A stretch of DNA of 64,000 nucleotides from Stratiolaelaps scimitus (Eukaryota; Arthropoda; Arachnida; Mesostigmata; Laelapidae), in contig JABWDB010000013.1 in assembly GCA_019614645.1 (NCBI GenBank), forward strand, positions 7,579,501-7,643,500. Reading direction: 5' to 3'. The notes under the pieces are model-generated. The model ran no database searches. It had not been told where the DNA came from and was given only the letters and a program-made list of their open reading frames with translations. The translations under genes and the position numbers were made by a program. This document shows positions 48,832-59,989 of this stretch, in pieces (the first letter of the stretch is position 1; each line of letters starts with the position of its first letter).

Positions 48832-49750
48832 TTTTTGGTGCTTTCTGTTGCCATGCCAATTATTCATGAGATCCTTCTACAACTCGAGATCTCGATCCGA
48901 GTCGAATTTTTTCTTTTGGGCCCAAAATCTCTAGCATTTGCTATGGATTTCAACGTAATTTACTTCTAAAAGAAGTAAATTCCGTTGAAATCCATAGCAA
49001 ATGGTACCATTACTTTAGGCTCAAATCTATTTGGTACTGCTACGGCCATTGCCTGTTCACCTGGTCGTGGCCACTTTTTCACTTTATCTTTTTCTGGTAC
49101 CCTATACAGGCTGATCTAGGTCTCGTCCACTGCAACGATATGCTCTAAGCTATTCTTTTGCTGCCTATATATATTCAAATTGTCTTGCGAACATTCTTCG
49201 CGCATTTTCAGTTGGCCAGGACCGAGTACATGAAAGACCCATTTTGCCTTTTTTTCTGCATCGTCAGATTATTTTTAATAATTCGACGGCATGTTTCAGA
49301 AGGTACGCAAATTTCAGCCGGCAAAGTCATCAATGACTAAGCTCTAGTTTGCTCAAAAACATTTTCGATTACCTCGATCCCTTCGTCGAATCGAGATTCG
49401 GGAAGGGGTGGGCGGCCTCGATGTTCATAATATCCCAGTTACTTTGCCTAAACTGCGCACACCAACGGCACACCAGACTCAGGACATTATGGCCGTGCGC
49501 ACTAACCAACCTTCGACGTATTTCAGCTGGACATTAAATCTGACACTTTTCTTCTGAGAATGCAAGTCTGAGGGACCTGGTCCGCCAATAACCATTTAAA
49601 CGCCCAATGAGAGCCAAATGCTAGCGGCTTTGGCTCGCGGTGCCTGCTTGCTAATTGTCGTGTTTCACTAACCGCCAAATTTGAACTCAAACCGGCGAAT
49701 AATAAGAATACGGGGCAAGACGATAGGAGTGCCATTTTTTCGGGTCAGCC
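48832..49750 (-). mobile_element. Degenerate mariner-like transposon 1
   Basis: On the minus strand it starts GGCTGACCC at 49,750 with TATCGTCTTGC shortly after, the same terminus as the element at 58,819. It encodes fragments including VDET-stop-ISLYRVPEKDK (the tryptophan of the usual ETW is a TAG), KKWPRPGEQAMAVAVPNRF and HPFPNLDSTKG, typical of mariner-family DDE transposases, with several stops. A TA follows its outer end (49,751). The other end lies where unit B homology stops. Confidence 0.75.
48935..49003. repeat. 33-bp foldback inside mariner 1
   Basis: Arms 48,935-48,967 and 48,971-49,003 pair with a single mismatch and a 3-nt centre. The second mariner copy has only one arm at this place, so the other arm is a templated inverted duplication. 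Confidence 0.9.
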
Positions 49751-50762
49751 TAATACCTTTCACGACTTCAGAGAAACAGTCTTCAGGAGGATTAAATTGA
49801 TGAAGATGATGAACATGAAAGACCCCGAAATAAGACCTACAAAGCTAAATAATTTGTTCTCTTGGAGAGTCGCACGTCTCATACGAGACTCACGAAGTGG
49901 ACATTTGCCATTACCACAAATGTAAAAATTTCAGACAGCGCCCTCTGTCGGCGAAATGACTATGCCCATCACAACGCACGATCAATAAATCAGTCTGCTC
50001 GTAACTATGCTGTCGCACACATCTATGCAGAAAAGAATGCCGGTATTGTACTGTTGAGCGACTTGGTGACTCGGTAAGCTCGCTCCTAGCACACCACGAG
50101 GTAGCTTAACTATCGCGCCTAATATTAACCTTTACGAAAAGATCCCAAGGAGCGATGGATAAAGCTTTAACCGGAAGCAGATGATGCTGAACTGTTTCAG
50201 ACGGATTAAGGATCCTAATTTGCATGAACTCAGGATTTGATAATGTACAAGAAAAGATGAAACAATGGGGCCGAAACGTAACAGTTTGGACAATTTGGAG
50301 ATAGACATTTTACACTATTTAGAGATTTGGTGTTGAAGAAGAGCAAGGAGATGCAATGCCTAATTCTTGGTCATATTAGCCGTGGACTAACTGTAAATGG
50401 ACCTCGTCCTCTGCCAGCCTCTATTTACGAGTTGGAAAAAAATTACATAATTTCAATTCAATCACAACTCAAGGTGTCTATAAAATCAGGATCTAGTTTA
50501 ATCGATCGGCGAAGTCTTGCTTGCCGCGTAACTCTATGAGCACTGTGGCAGTCCTCGCAGTAGTACTCGTTTCTATAGTTCCAGTACGCTTCCACTTTGC
50601 ATCTAATATCATACATGAGCAAGATATGATAAAGATAAGAAAAAGCATAGATGCTGTTAAGAGCAGGGACATGTTGGACATATCCATATATGCATCTTTT
50701 GTATTTATGTACACACTCAGATCCAGAATTAAGAAATTGTAGATAAATGACAGTTTTCTTAC
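49751..50762. other. Non-coding or intronic
   Basis: No recognised exon. The minus-strand frame at 50,740-50,493 includes a hydrophobic stretch but no family match; one version of it begins at an AG (50,615 region) in phase with the Kazal-like exon and could be an alternative 3' end. Confidence 0.4.
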
Positions 50763-50888
50763 GTTGACAAGAGAAGTTCGTGAACGTGGTCGGCTTTGAA
50801 TCGTCACAGAAGGGTGGACTCGATATTGTATCAGCACATACGTAGTTTACGATATCCGCACAGGTGACGGGGCATTCTGCGGGTTGCT
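50763..50888 (-). CDS. Kazal-like exon (exon 3 of the mosaic gene)
   Basis: A 126-bp exon between ATATAG and GTAAGA. It encodes CPVTCADIVNYVC, then a spacer with one extra Cys (PPFCDD) and TTFTNFSCQ. The C-x3-C, Y-x-C and TF-x-N-x-C spacing resembles Kazal serine-protease-inhibitor domains, minus the last cysteine, which could come from the next exon. Phase in is 1, phase out is 1, matching exons 2 and 4. Inhibitory function is not implied. Confidence 0.55.
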
Positions 50889-51419
50889 CTATATAAAAAA
50901 GTCTTTTGTTAAAACAGAATCGCTTGTGGTGGCTAAGTACCCGTTCCCGCTCATCGATTTAGCCACGCTATCTATGCAGTTGGTCTAGCTCTGACCCCGT
51001 ATTTAATATATCATATTTCTAAGATAAACTTGGAAAAGAAGAGACCCAGATACTCTTTTGATGAGAGTAAGTCACGAGCTTAACCCAGACATAATTTGTA
51101 GAATAATCGGTTAGTCTTATGGCTCAAAATCATTGCCACTACAAATGGTTGCAGTTATATCTGTATCATTCAATGCTGTGTGGGGTATCTCGGTAGAGCC
51201 CTCACCCAGTGCTCAATGAAGGTCGCGGCAAACGAGCTCACTGGTTAGACCTGCATTGCAGGTCTAGTGAGATAGTGGAAAGATTTAAAACACCGATTCT
51301 GATTATATAGATTCGTGCAGTCTCGTGATACAAATCTATATCAGACTTATCTCTATCGAACCCCTATATTGGGTCAAAGTATAAAAATAATATATTAAAT
51401 ATTACATTCAAAAATTGAT

Positions 51420-51500
51420 AATTGTATGTGTGTGTCTAATGCTTATAGTGTAATATATACATATACTAACTATAAGCATTAGGCACACACACATACAATT
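51420..51500. repeat. Long hairpin (about 29-bp arms)
   Basis: Left arm 51,420-51,448 (AATTGTATGTGTGTGTCTAA...) pairs with 51,470-51,500 with one mismatch and a 2-nt CA expansion; a 21-nt AT-rich loop lies between. It could be a MITE-like relic or produce a foldback RNA. Confidence 0.9.
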
Positions 51501-51638
51501 AGCAATCTTTTGGATATATATATATATATATTACATCACGTGAAGCCGAGGGAAGCCGGCTAAGGGTATCAGTATGAGGGTGTCACTCCACAACGTGGAC
51601 CCTTTTCTGAGCCTTAGGCTCAACTCAGAGTTAGGCTC

Positions 51639-53300
51639 ATGCTGGGACTAGATGCTAATGCAGAGATCAGGAGAGACGAGAAGGCATGGCTGGGAAAGAA
51701 TAAAGTATGGAAACGTAGAGTCACGCTTCCCAATGTGCTGGGTAAGAGACTCATAGTCATGCCGTCCACGAAACTTGGGACAATGGATTGTAAACCGGAG
51801 GAGTGGGTAGTGATACCTACCTGCTACAACGTCCAGATGCTGGGTCATGTCACCAGGGAATGTACGACCGAAAGGGTAGAGGGACGACGCTGCCGCAGGT
51901 GCGGAGACATTGGCCACTTCATCAAATATTATACAATGAAACAGGCCAGGTGTTACTCGTGCAACGAAAAAGATCGTACTACTGTCCTAACGGAGTACCC
52001 AAAGTTCAAAGAATTGATAGAGCGGAGAAGGAAGACGGCAACTACTTCCCCGACAGAGCAAGCAAAGCAGCCAAAGTTAGAAGCTCGGAAGTCAAAAAGA
52101 GAGACCCCGGTGCAACCAAAATACTGGTGGAATGAAAAAATCAAGAAGAGCACGAAGGAATACATGAAAGCTCGGAGAAAACTTAAGCTTGCGAGAACGC
52201 ATGGTTGGGACGCAAACGATCTCCTACTTTCCTCAAGGCGCTGCACGGCGGAAGTCAAGCGAGCGATCGCTACCAGTAAAAATTAATGCGGGAAGGAATT
52301 TCTAACAGAGCTAGACGATTACCCGTAGGGGCGCCCGTACAGACTAATGAGGGGGATAATGGGAAAAGCTCCGGAAGTAGATATATTGAAACAGGAAAGA
52401 CTGGACATACTGAATAAGCTCTTTCCCCGCCACCGAGATTTCGAAAGGGAAGAATTTCGAGGCTCGGGAAGAGACATGGGGAAGACTTCCCAGCAGTCAC
52501 GACAGAAAAGGTACTCAAAGCGGATAAGGACACAAGCAGATAAGGCCTGATGGTCCTGATGGAATTCCACCAGCCGCAGTCAAGGTGCTTTTCAGGGAGT
52601 TCCCCGAGATTGTGACTGGTGTCGCCACAAAAATGCTACACAGTGCAAAGTTTCCAACAGCTCGGAAGACTGCGGAGGTGGTTCTCATCCCAAAAGTCAG
52701 CAGGGGTTACATGCTCATATGCCTCATTAACACGCTTGCCAGGGGGTTCGAGATGGTAGTGGAAGAAAGGCTGAGGGTCTTTGCTGAACCACACGGCCTG
52801 CTTCTGGCAAGCCAGTATGCCTTCCACAAGCACAGGTCCGTTCATACGTCAATATACAAATTGGTCGTAAAAGCAGAACTTTTACATAATTCCAAGCGAC
52901 AGACCAGACGCCTGATGGTAGCGATCTTCCATGATGTTAAAAATGCTTTTAACAGCCTAACGTGGAAAGTCATCCTGAGTACAGTCGGAAACGGGCGCGG
53001 TACTATCTGGTAAGAATTATATCAGGGTATCTGAAGGACAGGGCTATCACAATTTCGGGAGTAAGCATGAGCATGACGGAAAGGCGTTCCACAAGCTCCA
53101 TTGTGGGACCCTTGCCGTGGAACATTGCCTACGATGATGTTCTTAGCCTGCAGGGATTACACGGCAGAGTTGAAACCCTTGCATACGCTGACGATCTGGC
53201 GATGATAGTGGATGTTAAAAAGGGCGCAGAACTAGAGATAAAAGTCAACAGGGTGCTTCATTTGATACAGGAATAGATGGTCGGCGCTGGTTTCGAACTA
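51639..53300 (+). mobile_element. Degenerate R1-like non-LTR retrotransposon, endonuclease deleted
   Basis: The first frame (51,639-52,286) has decayed CCHC knuckles (GHVTREC, CRRCGDIGHF, CYSCNEK) of an ORF1 protein and then jumps directly to YWWNEKIKKSTKEYMKARR, the segment that in R1 elements lies between endonuclease and reverse transcriptase. The apurinic-type endonuclease is therefore missing. RT fragments follow: LIPKVSRGY, GLLLASQYAFHKHRSVHTSI, FHDVKNAFNSLTW and, after a frame change, VGPLPWNIAYDDVL and YADDLAMIV (YADD at 53,184-53,195). Stops and frameshifts throughout. It lies in intron 2 of the mosaic gene. Confidence 0.85.
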
Positions 53301-54089
53301 ACTCTATAACAGAGTGAGGCGGCTGTAATGATTAAGTCCCTGTTGATCACTGTGACTGGGATAAGTCCCAGTTGACCACTGTGTGGGGGTTATTCTGGTT
53401 ATCAAGTCAGGGACCTGATACCGGACATCAAATAGTGGCTAAGTCGCCCTGGGGATCAGATGGACTTCTTTGTGACCGAGGTGGTAACCGGGCACTGGAG
53501 ACTTCCAAGCATATCTCAGTGACTCCAATGTGACACCTCAATCGGGACAATGTATTCAATGTCAGCAGCAAGAGAGGGACGATGCTCTGCACACCCTACG
53601 TATGCCCTGGCGGTCCAGAAGGTCGTCTCTCTTTGGAAAAGAAACGGGGATCTGAGAGCCACAAAACCATACATCATGCCGAAAACAAACATGGGACTTT
53701 GTCGAATTCATGTGTAGCTCAAATAGTAGGTGGGAAATAGGTGTAGCGACAGCCAAAGAGGACTGGGAAGGACGTATCAGACTACAAGGACTCCTGGCGT
53801 TGGGAAATGGGCGGCAAGCTCCTGTAAGAAACAGTTTGCCTGGCGAAGAAGGAAGACTAACGGATGACCCCGGCCGTTTGACACAGCAAGCATCCACCGC
53901 TTCTACCTACCCGTAGGACTATTCAACGAACACCCGGGAGATATGGGCTGATGTTTTAGCGAGATGTGTGGTTTTCCAGAACATCGGAAACCTGGATTTT
54001 AGTCGGAAACACCACGTGTCGACCTCACCGTATGGGTGGTGAGTCCGACACTGTTCGGCCCACACGAAGTGCCTCCAACCGCTATTTGC

Positions 54090-54720
54090 CTTGTCGCAAA
54101 TTGCATCTGAGGCTGGCGTAGATGGGAATGTCCGAATCGTGTAAAGATGTCCAGATGTCTTCAGGCATCAGAGAATCGTGTTCATAGAAAACTCAAATGA
54201 AAACCTACATTGAAACATAGATCGAAGATTGAGCTTCGCTCGTGAGCAAATTTCGTTGACAGAGGAGTGGCAACGTGTGCTCTTCTCCGATGAAAAGAGA
54301 TTCAATCTTGACGGTTCTGACAGACAATATTATTTCCACGACATTAGGGAAAAGTAGAAAGCAAGCGAGAGGTGGTGTCGAAATGATATGGGCCGGTATT
54401 GGCTACAACGCAAAGACCGATTTGGTCTTCATAGACGGGCGAATGAATTGTTGTGCCTACGTTTATATGTTGGAGGATCAACTTAGAAATCACGCCGATA
54501 AGATCTGTACTGGAAGATTCATCTCGCAGAAGGATAACGCTGCAGGTCGTACGGCGAGGATCGTCAAGGAATTCTTCGGAACTCAAGACGTCCAGTTAGT
54601 GAGCTAGACGCATGCTCCCCAGACGTAAGACGCTACTGTGGAAGGCCTTATCTACAATTGTTGTAGAGGTTACGGCACATGAGCTAAAAAAACGTTAGTA
54701 GCCGAATGGAATGTTCAAAC
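54090..54720 (+). mobile_element. Degenerate Tc3-like transposase
   Basis: Frames contain EEWQRVLFSDEKRFNLDGSD (first catalytic Asp), GGVEMIWAGIGYNAKTDLVF, DGRMNCCAYVYMLEDQL and FISQKDNAAGRTARIVKEFF (second Asp in a mutated QQDNA). A frameshift separates the two parts and the third acidic residue is lost. Ends not identified. It sits in intron 2 of the mosaic gene. Confidence 0.8.
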
Positions 54721-55099
54721 CTGTTGTTCAAAATGTTGTTGATCAAACCTCATACGTAAATTTTATGAATCTATGCCCAAGCGATTAATTTCTGTTCTGA
54801 GGAAGGGCGGCGGCCCGACGAAATACTAAACGTGTAGAAAATTCGTAGGAGAACGACGTTAGAACTCAGTTGTGTTCGACAAACACTAACTGGGCTATCA
54901 TTTTGTCGCACCCTCGAAACGACAATTTCCGATATCAAATGCTTGTATCCGAGTTAGACGGGCAAATATTCAGCGAATGTTGTTTAAATGCGATGACTTT
55001 GAAATTTCTGAAAGCGAAACTGCAGTGCTACTTACGGTTGAGAAAAGATTTCAGAAACATAGGGGTGGGCTACTTTTGACGCAGTGGGTGGTAGATATC

Positions 55100-55165
55100 A
55101 CACATAATATATATAATATCTATATATATAATTGTAGACTATATATCATATGATATATACTCTAC
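55100..55165. repeat. AT-rich palindromic tract
   Basis: ATAT-rich sequence with ATATCATATGATATA, able to fold on itself. Just downstream of exon 2 of the mosaic gene. Confidence 0.7.
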
Positions 55166-55230
55166 AAATGATTCACCTTTAGTGAGATATGCTTTGCTGT
55201 AAATGCTTCGATATGAATGCTTTCACTTAC

Positions 55231-55485
55231 TACATTTATTGTTGTAGATAGACGAGACGAACGAGTACACATCCTTAAAACAACGGTTTGTGTAACAGAC
55301 TCCGTCAGGACAAACGCCTCGAGGATCATCGCGGCATTCACTCAGACATTTCTCCTGGTAAAGGTTTTTGCCCACGTGGCATTTGCAAGTAGGTTTAAAC
55401 CACTGCCTGGCGCAGCTCGCATTAATTCCAGTGCAGTGTTGTGCCTCGTCTGTGCTGCATTCTGCGAACAGTCCTAATAGGAGAA
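55231..55485 (-). CDS. Cys-rich exon (exon 2 of the mosaic gene)
   Basis: Between TTCTCTTAG and GTAAGT. Translation VLLLGLFAECSTDEAQHC continues through CKCHVGKNLYQEKCLSEC and VCPDGVCYTNRCF: 11 cysteines in about 85 residues, with an EGF-like C-x-C-x(8)-Y...C pattern. The hydrophobic start joins in phase to the end of exon 1, extending its membrane span; alternatively it is the tail of a signal peptide from a different first exon. Confidence 0.6.
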
Positions 55486-55842
55486 CTAAGAGAAGAAATT
55501 AACTCAGATTGGACAGCGGGCAGGTATGAAATCGGTTGCGAAAGCTAAACCGTTCAGTCGGTCTGTCTGTGGACTACGCTGTCATTACATCCGGTGGGCG
55601 GCAACAGATACACTTGCCGAAGTTGTGAACGGAATGCGACCTGCATCAAATGGGGAATATCAACAATCTGTGCTTGTCAAGAGTGCCACGTCTTCTTAGC
55701 TTTGAATCTTGGGGTTGTCGAGGACTATTTATTCATCCAAAAAGCACAACAATAGCAGATTGTCTCTTGGCGATTTTCAATTGCATCCTAATGTATCCAG
55801 CCTACAAAACAGACTGGTAGATAGATGGATATATATTGGTCA

Positions 55843-55880
55843 ATTGAATGCATAAAGATATATATCTTTATGCATTCAAT
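55843..55880. repeat. Perfect 38-bp palindrome
   Basis: ATTGAATGCATAAAGATA followed directly by its exact reverse complement with a TA centre. In intron 1 of the mosaic gene. Confidence 0.97.
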
Positions 55881-55959
55881 ATAAATACATGTAAGCACTA
55901 CGCTAGGCAAAATCCGGCACACTACGCCGGATTGGAGCCTGATCAATACCATAGGATAG

Positions 55960-56650
55960 TACTACAGTGGTGTGCATAAACCTAACGCACCCCTACATTT
56001 CAACAAATCGTTACAAAAAATACACATTTGAGGCATTTATTCTGTATCTGATTAATGGACGTGTCAAATAACATACACACCACAAAGAACAGCGCATATG
56101 ACGTCGCATGCAGCCTGCTACAATAAAATGTGTCATTTCGGTTGTGCAAAATGATAACGCTTCCCTCAGTTATCGAGTGTTTTCGTTGAATTAATCCAGT
56201 TTGTGTTGAGCATTCAAGCTGTACTGCACATGCTTCGAGCCTTAGTGATACAGACAAAGCAGTTATTACTGCTTTACACCGAGCAGGAAAAACCCAGGCT
56301 GCAGTTGCCAGAAAAATTGACAGAAGTCGTCGCGTAGTGCCAAATTATTTACGCAGTCCGTCGACGTATGGTACTATAATATTAAGTCGAAAGAACGTCA
56401 CGAACGATCAGCCAGCGAACTTGGCAGACAACCACTCGCTTTCATCTCATCTCAAATGAATAGCGAGGACTATCAGCAGATGTTGACCAACAACCTACTA
56501 CCGTTTAGGAGCAGATTTCATCGACCACCAATTGTTTTCCAACAAGATAACGCTTCAATTCACGTCAGCGCACGTGCGTGGTTAAGACGGCATTGTCATT
56601 GAAACCCTAAAGTGGCCAGTATGTTCTGGAATGGACGTGCACAGTTGTGC
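55960..56650 (+). mobile_element. Degenerate Tc3-like transposon, internally deleted
   Basis: Starts near TACAGTGGTGTGCATAAAC. Plus-strand pieces read LSDTDKAVITALHRAGKTQ and AAVARKIDRSRRVV (N-terminal helix-turn-helix), then, after a deletion, YQQMLTNNLLPFRSRF and IVFQQDNASIHVSARAWL (DDE region around the second Asp). The middle of the transposase is missing. It lies in intron 1 of the mosaic gene. Confidence 0.8.
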
Positions 56651-56672
56651 ATGTCCATTTAGGTGCACTTAC

Positions 56673-57033
56673 CCACAATGATCATGATTACCAATATAAG
56701 GCAGCAAACTGCTCCCAGACTGCCAGCAATTATTCTCTGCCGGCGAGGCTTTTCGTCGAGGTCGTGGCTCTGGAACTGATCCGGTTTTTGGTATAAGGAT
56801 TTATCACCAGCAGGGATGTCGGCGAACGGCAAAAGCGATTTATCTTCGGGCGACGTTGGGTCGAGAAGAGTTTCCTGTGGCGAACTCCTAGAAGACTCCT
56901 TTGTATCATCTGATTTGTCTGATTCTGGAGATCCGTGCGCAATGTCGCCTCCACTGGTTCTATTTTCTTGACTCGAAGTGGTCACGGCTTTATCTCGTTC
57001 GGTCTTGGCCCTTGGGCTGGCTTCGGTATCCAT
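56673..57033 (-). CDS. N-terminal transmembrane exon (exon 1 of the mosaic gene)
   Basis: ATG at 57,033; 120 codons plus one base, ending at GTAAGT. The first roughly 95 residues are hydrophilic, Ser/Asp/Glu-rich (MDTEASPRAKTERDK start), then DEKPRRQR and a hydrophobic span IAGSLGAVCCLILVIMIIV. Basic residues before the span and no signal peptide imply a cytosolic N-terminus, type II. This arrangement is common in neprilysin-type (M13) and similar ectoenzymes, but no enzyme motif is visible downstream. Confidence 0.6.
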
Positions 57034-57297
57034 TTTTGTAGAATTTTCGTGAAGGAACCCACTGTGGTCACGTGTCTTGTGTCATGTTCGCTATGTAAAC
57101 TCCGTAGCCCTAAGTAGGCTAAGACGATTTGGCACGACGGACCCAGTCGTAAACTTCAGTGCTCCCAATCAACACGAGCTTCGTTCAATCCTTTGTAATT
57201 AGCAGCGTCGTTATCCTTGGCGAACGACAGGTCGCCCAAGAGACCGTGAACGGGTGGTTCGTTAACATTGCAGGAGTTGCGGGGACCCTGTCGCGAC

Positions 57298-58001
57298 GAA
57301 TGACCACCACGGATTGTCGTGCGAGCGCAGCGCCGGTTGCCAGCCGCGTCACATGATGCTTAATAACACGCTCGTGAGAGCCCTCCGTTCCGCCGGTATC
57401 CCTTGCACAAGGGATCCGCAGGGCCTCGACTATACTGACGGGTGCCGCCCTGACCGCCTCACTCTTATCCCATTCCACCGCGGTCAGCACCTCGTTTGGG
57501 ACGGCACGGTGGTTGACAGCGCCTTCCTATGTCAACCACTGTGCAGCCACCCACGGTTACGCAGTAGCCCGTGCACGTCGGGCCAAGCTACGGAAGTAAG
57601 CGAATGCATGACCGGCCGCACGAATTCCCAAGCGGCGCACGTCCAATACAATGATAAGTCTCATTAGATCGCAATACGGTAACTGCTCTATAAATTACAA
57701 CACTTTGATTGATAAAAGTCATTTGCAAGCAGTCTTATGCCCGGGACGTATGAAGATTAAGTACCTATAGGAGGACATTCATTACTCTAGAACCCACCTC
57801 TTTTCCCCCCTGCCTTTGAAACCTTAGGCGGGCACGGCCCCCTCACTGCGAGCTTCCTCGAAAGGGTCTACCATAGGCGGATCCGCGGCACCGGGGACAA
57901 GCGCGCACGATTTTTCCTTCTGCAACGTCTCTCCCTCGCTGTGCAGAGAGACAATGCCATTGCCTTCCTCGAGACAACGACGGCCTCGGTCCCCAACTAA
58001 T
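57298..58001 (+). mobile_element. Second fragment of the RPD-type retroelement, interrupted
   Basis: Homologous to 27,940-28,480: [29 protein letters not shown], then a break at about 57,597 and resumption at about 57,790 (CACCTCTTTTCCCCCC, GGCGGGCACGGCCCC). The roughly 190 bp between them have no match. RPDG is RPDR here and there are frameshifts, so it is dead. Weak similarity may extend upstream to about 57,206. Confidence 0.8.
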
Positions 58002-58818
58002 TCCTAATTATTGTATTTTTGAATTCTAAATTCATCAGCGGTGATTCTGGGACTAACCTATAAATGCTATTCTGTTACTGGGAATGTGATTGATATTAAC
58101 CTTCGCCTTTGCGACAATTTCTATAGGTTCTTGTAAATACAAGCGTGGCAAGATAACTTGAATGGCGCGACGAAAACAATGAGTACGAAATCTTCATATC
58201 TTGTATCTTTGAACTGGGTTTGTTATTGGGGTCCTTTAAAGGGTACACAAATAGCCCTTCTGGCACAGGCGAAGTAGAAATATTATTCTCCATAGATAAA
58301 ACAGTTCCCGTTTCACAATGAACAGACAAATTTTGAAATCCATTTCTTAATACAACTTACTATATTTCGTTTCGTTACTTCACAAAGGAGACAGGCAATC
58401 ATAAATTGAACAAATAACAGAAAAAAAACATTGTACAATTGTTTATTTTTCAAACAACCATTAACACGTGGGGCGTGTGCAGCTGTGTCAGTACGCCTGC
58501 GGGCATGGCGTGGTGGACAAGGTAGGCAGTACCAAACAGGGAGTTTTGTCCCCGGTCCATCCAACACCCCCCGTTAAAAAAAAAAGCTGTGTCAGTGCAC
58601 TTCTCAGGTTATCATCAATGATCGGCAGATTCACTAAAGGAGAAAGTGTCATCTTCGCTCTAGATCGGCAGCGTATAGATTTGCTTTTCATTTCTCGGTA
58701 GTGGACAGTCTGCCTACTGTAACGGCCCGGCCAAGTTGTTATTATAATTTTACAGGAGACAGCTATAAAGGATGGGGTAAATGATCGGCTATTTAAGAGA
58801 ACACGGCTGTTATTATCC
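58002..58818. other. Intergenic with a decayed tRNA-like SINE
   Basis: 58,484-58,560 resembles the SINE head at 24,850 (GGCATGGCGTGGTGGACAAG). No gene recognised. Confidence 0.45.
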
Positions 58819-59900
58819 GGCTGACCCATAAAGTCTGAGACTGCTATCGTCTTGCGCGGTGTTCTTCTTATTGGCCAGTTTGAAATCAAATTTGGCGGGT
58901 AGTGAGACAACTAGCAAGTAGGCGGGGCAGAAGCCGCTAGCATTCGGCTTTCGTTGGGCGTTCGAGCTAGCGAGCGGCGGACCAGGTCCCTCAGACTTGA
59001 ATTCACAGAAGGGAAGTGTCAGGTTTTATGTTTCAAGAGAAGAAATGTCCAGCTGAAATCCATCGAGGGTTGGGTAGTGTGCTCGGCCATAATGCCCAAA
59101 GTCGACGACAGATGTAGGCAAGGCGACTGGGAGATTGATGACCATCGAGAGCGTCCACCCCTTCCCGGATCTCGATTCGACTAACTGATCGAAATGATCG
59201 AAATAGCTTTTGAGCAAACGAGAGCTTGGTCATCGACGGCCTTGTCGGCTGAAATTTTCGTGCGTCGTGAAGCATGAACTATTAAAAATGATCTGAGGAT
59301 GCAGAAAAAAAAGTGCAAAATGGGTCCCTCATTAACTCGATCCTGGCCGACTCAAAATGTGTGAGGGGTGTTCGCGAGACAATTTGAAGATAAATAGGCA
59401 GTAAAAGCGTCGCGGAGAAGACCAAGTGAAACAGTGGCTACGACCAGGTGAACAGGCAATGGCGGTATCAGTACCAAATAGATTCGAGCCTAAAGAATGG
59501 TAGGACTTTCCATGGACTTCAACGGAATTTGCTAGTACGAGATTTTGGACTCGGCCCGATATCTCGACTAGGGACTCATGAATAATTCGCATGGCAATAG
59601 GAAGCACCGAGTGTGGATGCTCGATGACAATGCTAGGGCACATCGTAGCGATGAAATCACGTCTTTTTTTAAGGCCAACAAGATTGAGCGGTGGCGTCAC
59701 TCGCCCTTACCCATTCTCCCGAATTTAAATTCTCCCCTTATTTTCCCGATTTCATCAACCATAGTTACACGGGCTATAGGTGGCCAAAGGTATGCAGACA
59801 TTTTTCGATTTGCTCCAAAAGGCCTTAAATAATGAAGTTATAAATGGGAATAGAAATGCATGGTGCGTACCTAGCCGTCAGAAGGCTACCAGAGGTCTGG
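58819..59900 (+). mobile_element. Degenerate mariner-like transposon 2
   Basis: Starts GGCTGACCC with GCTATCGTCTTGC nearby and aligns, on the opposite strand, with mariner 1 through CCGCTAGCATT, GGACCAGGTCCCTCAGACTT, AATGTCCAGCTGAAAT and CGACCAGGTGAACAGGCAAT. The 3' part encodes VWMLDDNARAHRSDEITSFF, the region around the second catalytic Asp of mariner transposases. Multiple stops. The 3' end is uncertain. Confidence 0.75.
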
Positions 59901-59989
59901 GACCAGTGTATAAATATAAGAGGTGTATACCTCTAACTAATACTAAAAACCCTTGTATATAAGATTTTTTAACTTGAAACATTCAATAT

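Larger units (their letters stand above)
44714..57033 (-). pseudogene. Unrecognised mosaic type II membrane protein (TM, Cys-rich, Kazal-like, large ectodomain), exon 5 broken
   Basis: Six exons on the minus strand are compatible in phase at every junction: 1 (57033-56673), 2 (55485-55231), 3 (50888-50763), 4 (48504-48292), 5 (46370-45457), 6 (44951-44714). Donors are GTAAGT, GTAAGT, GTAAGA, GTAAGC and GTAAGT, all acceptors end AG. Predicted order: about 100-residue hydrophilic N-terminus, one transmembrane span with no signal peptide (type II topology), a module with 11 cysteines, a Kazal-like module, a six-Cys module, then a roughly 300-aa region with several N-glycosylation sequons (NIS, NNT, NLT, NVT in copy C) and an 80-aa C-terminus. 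In this copy exon 5 carries a 1-bp deletion near 46,232 and the 8-bp insertion shared with A, which add stops, so it looks like a pseudogene. The introns contain the Tc3-like, R1-like and mariner elements. The linkage of exons 1-3 to 4-6 is my inference from phase and order; they could be separate genes. Confidence 0.5.
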
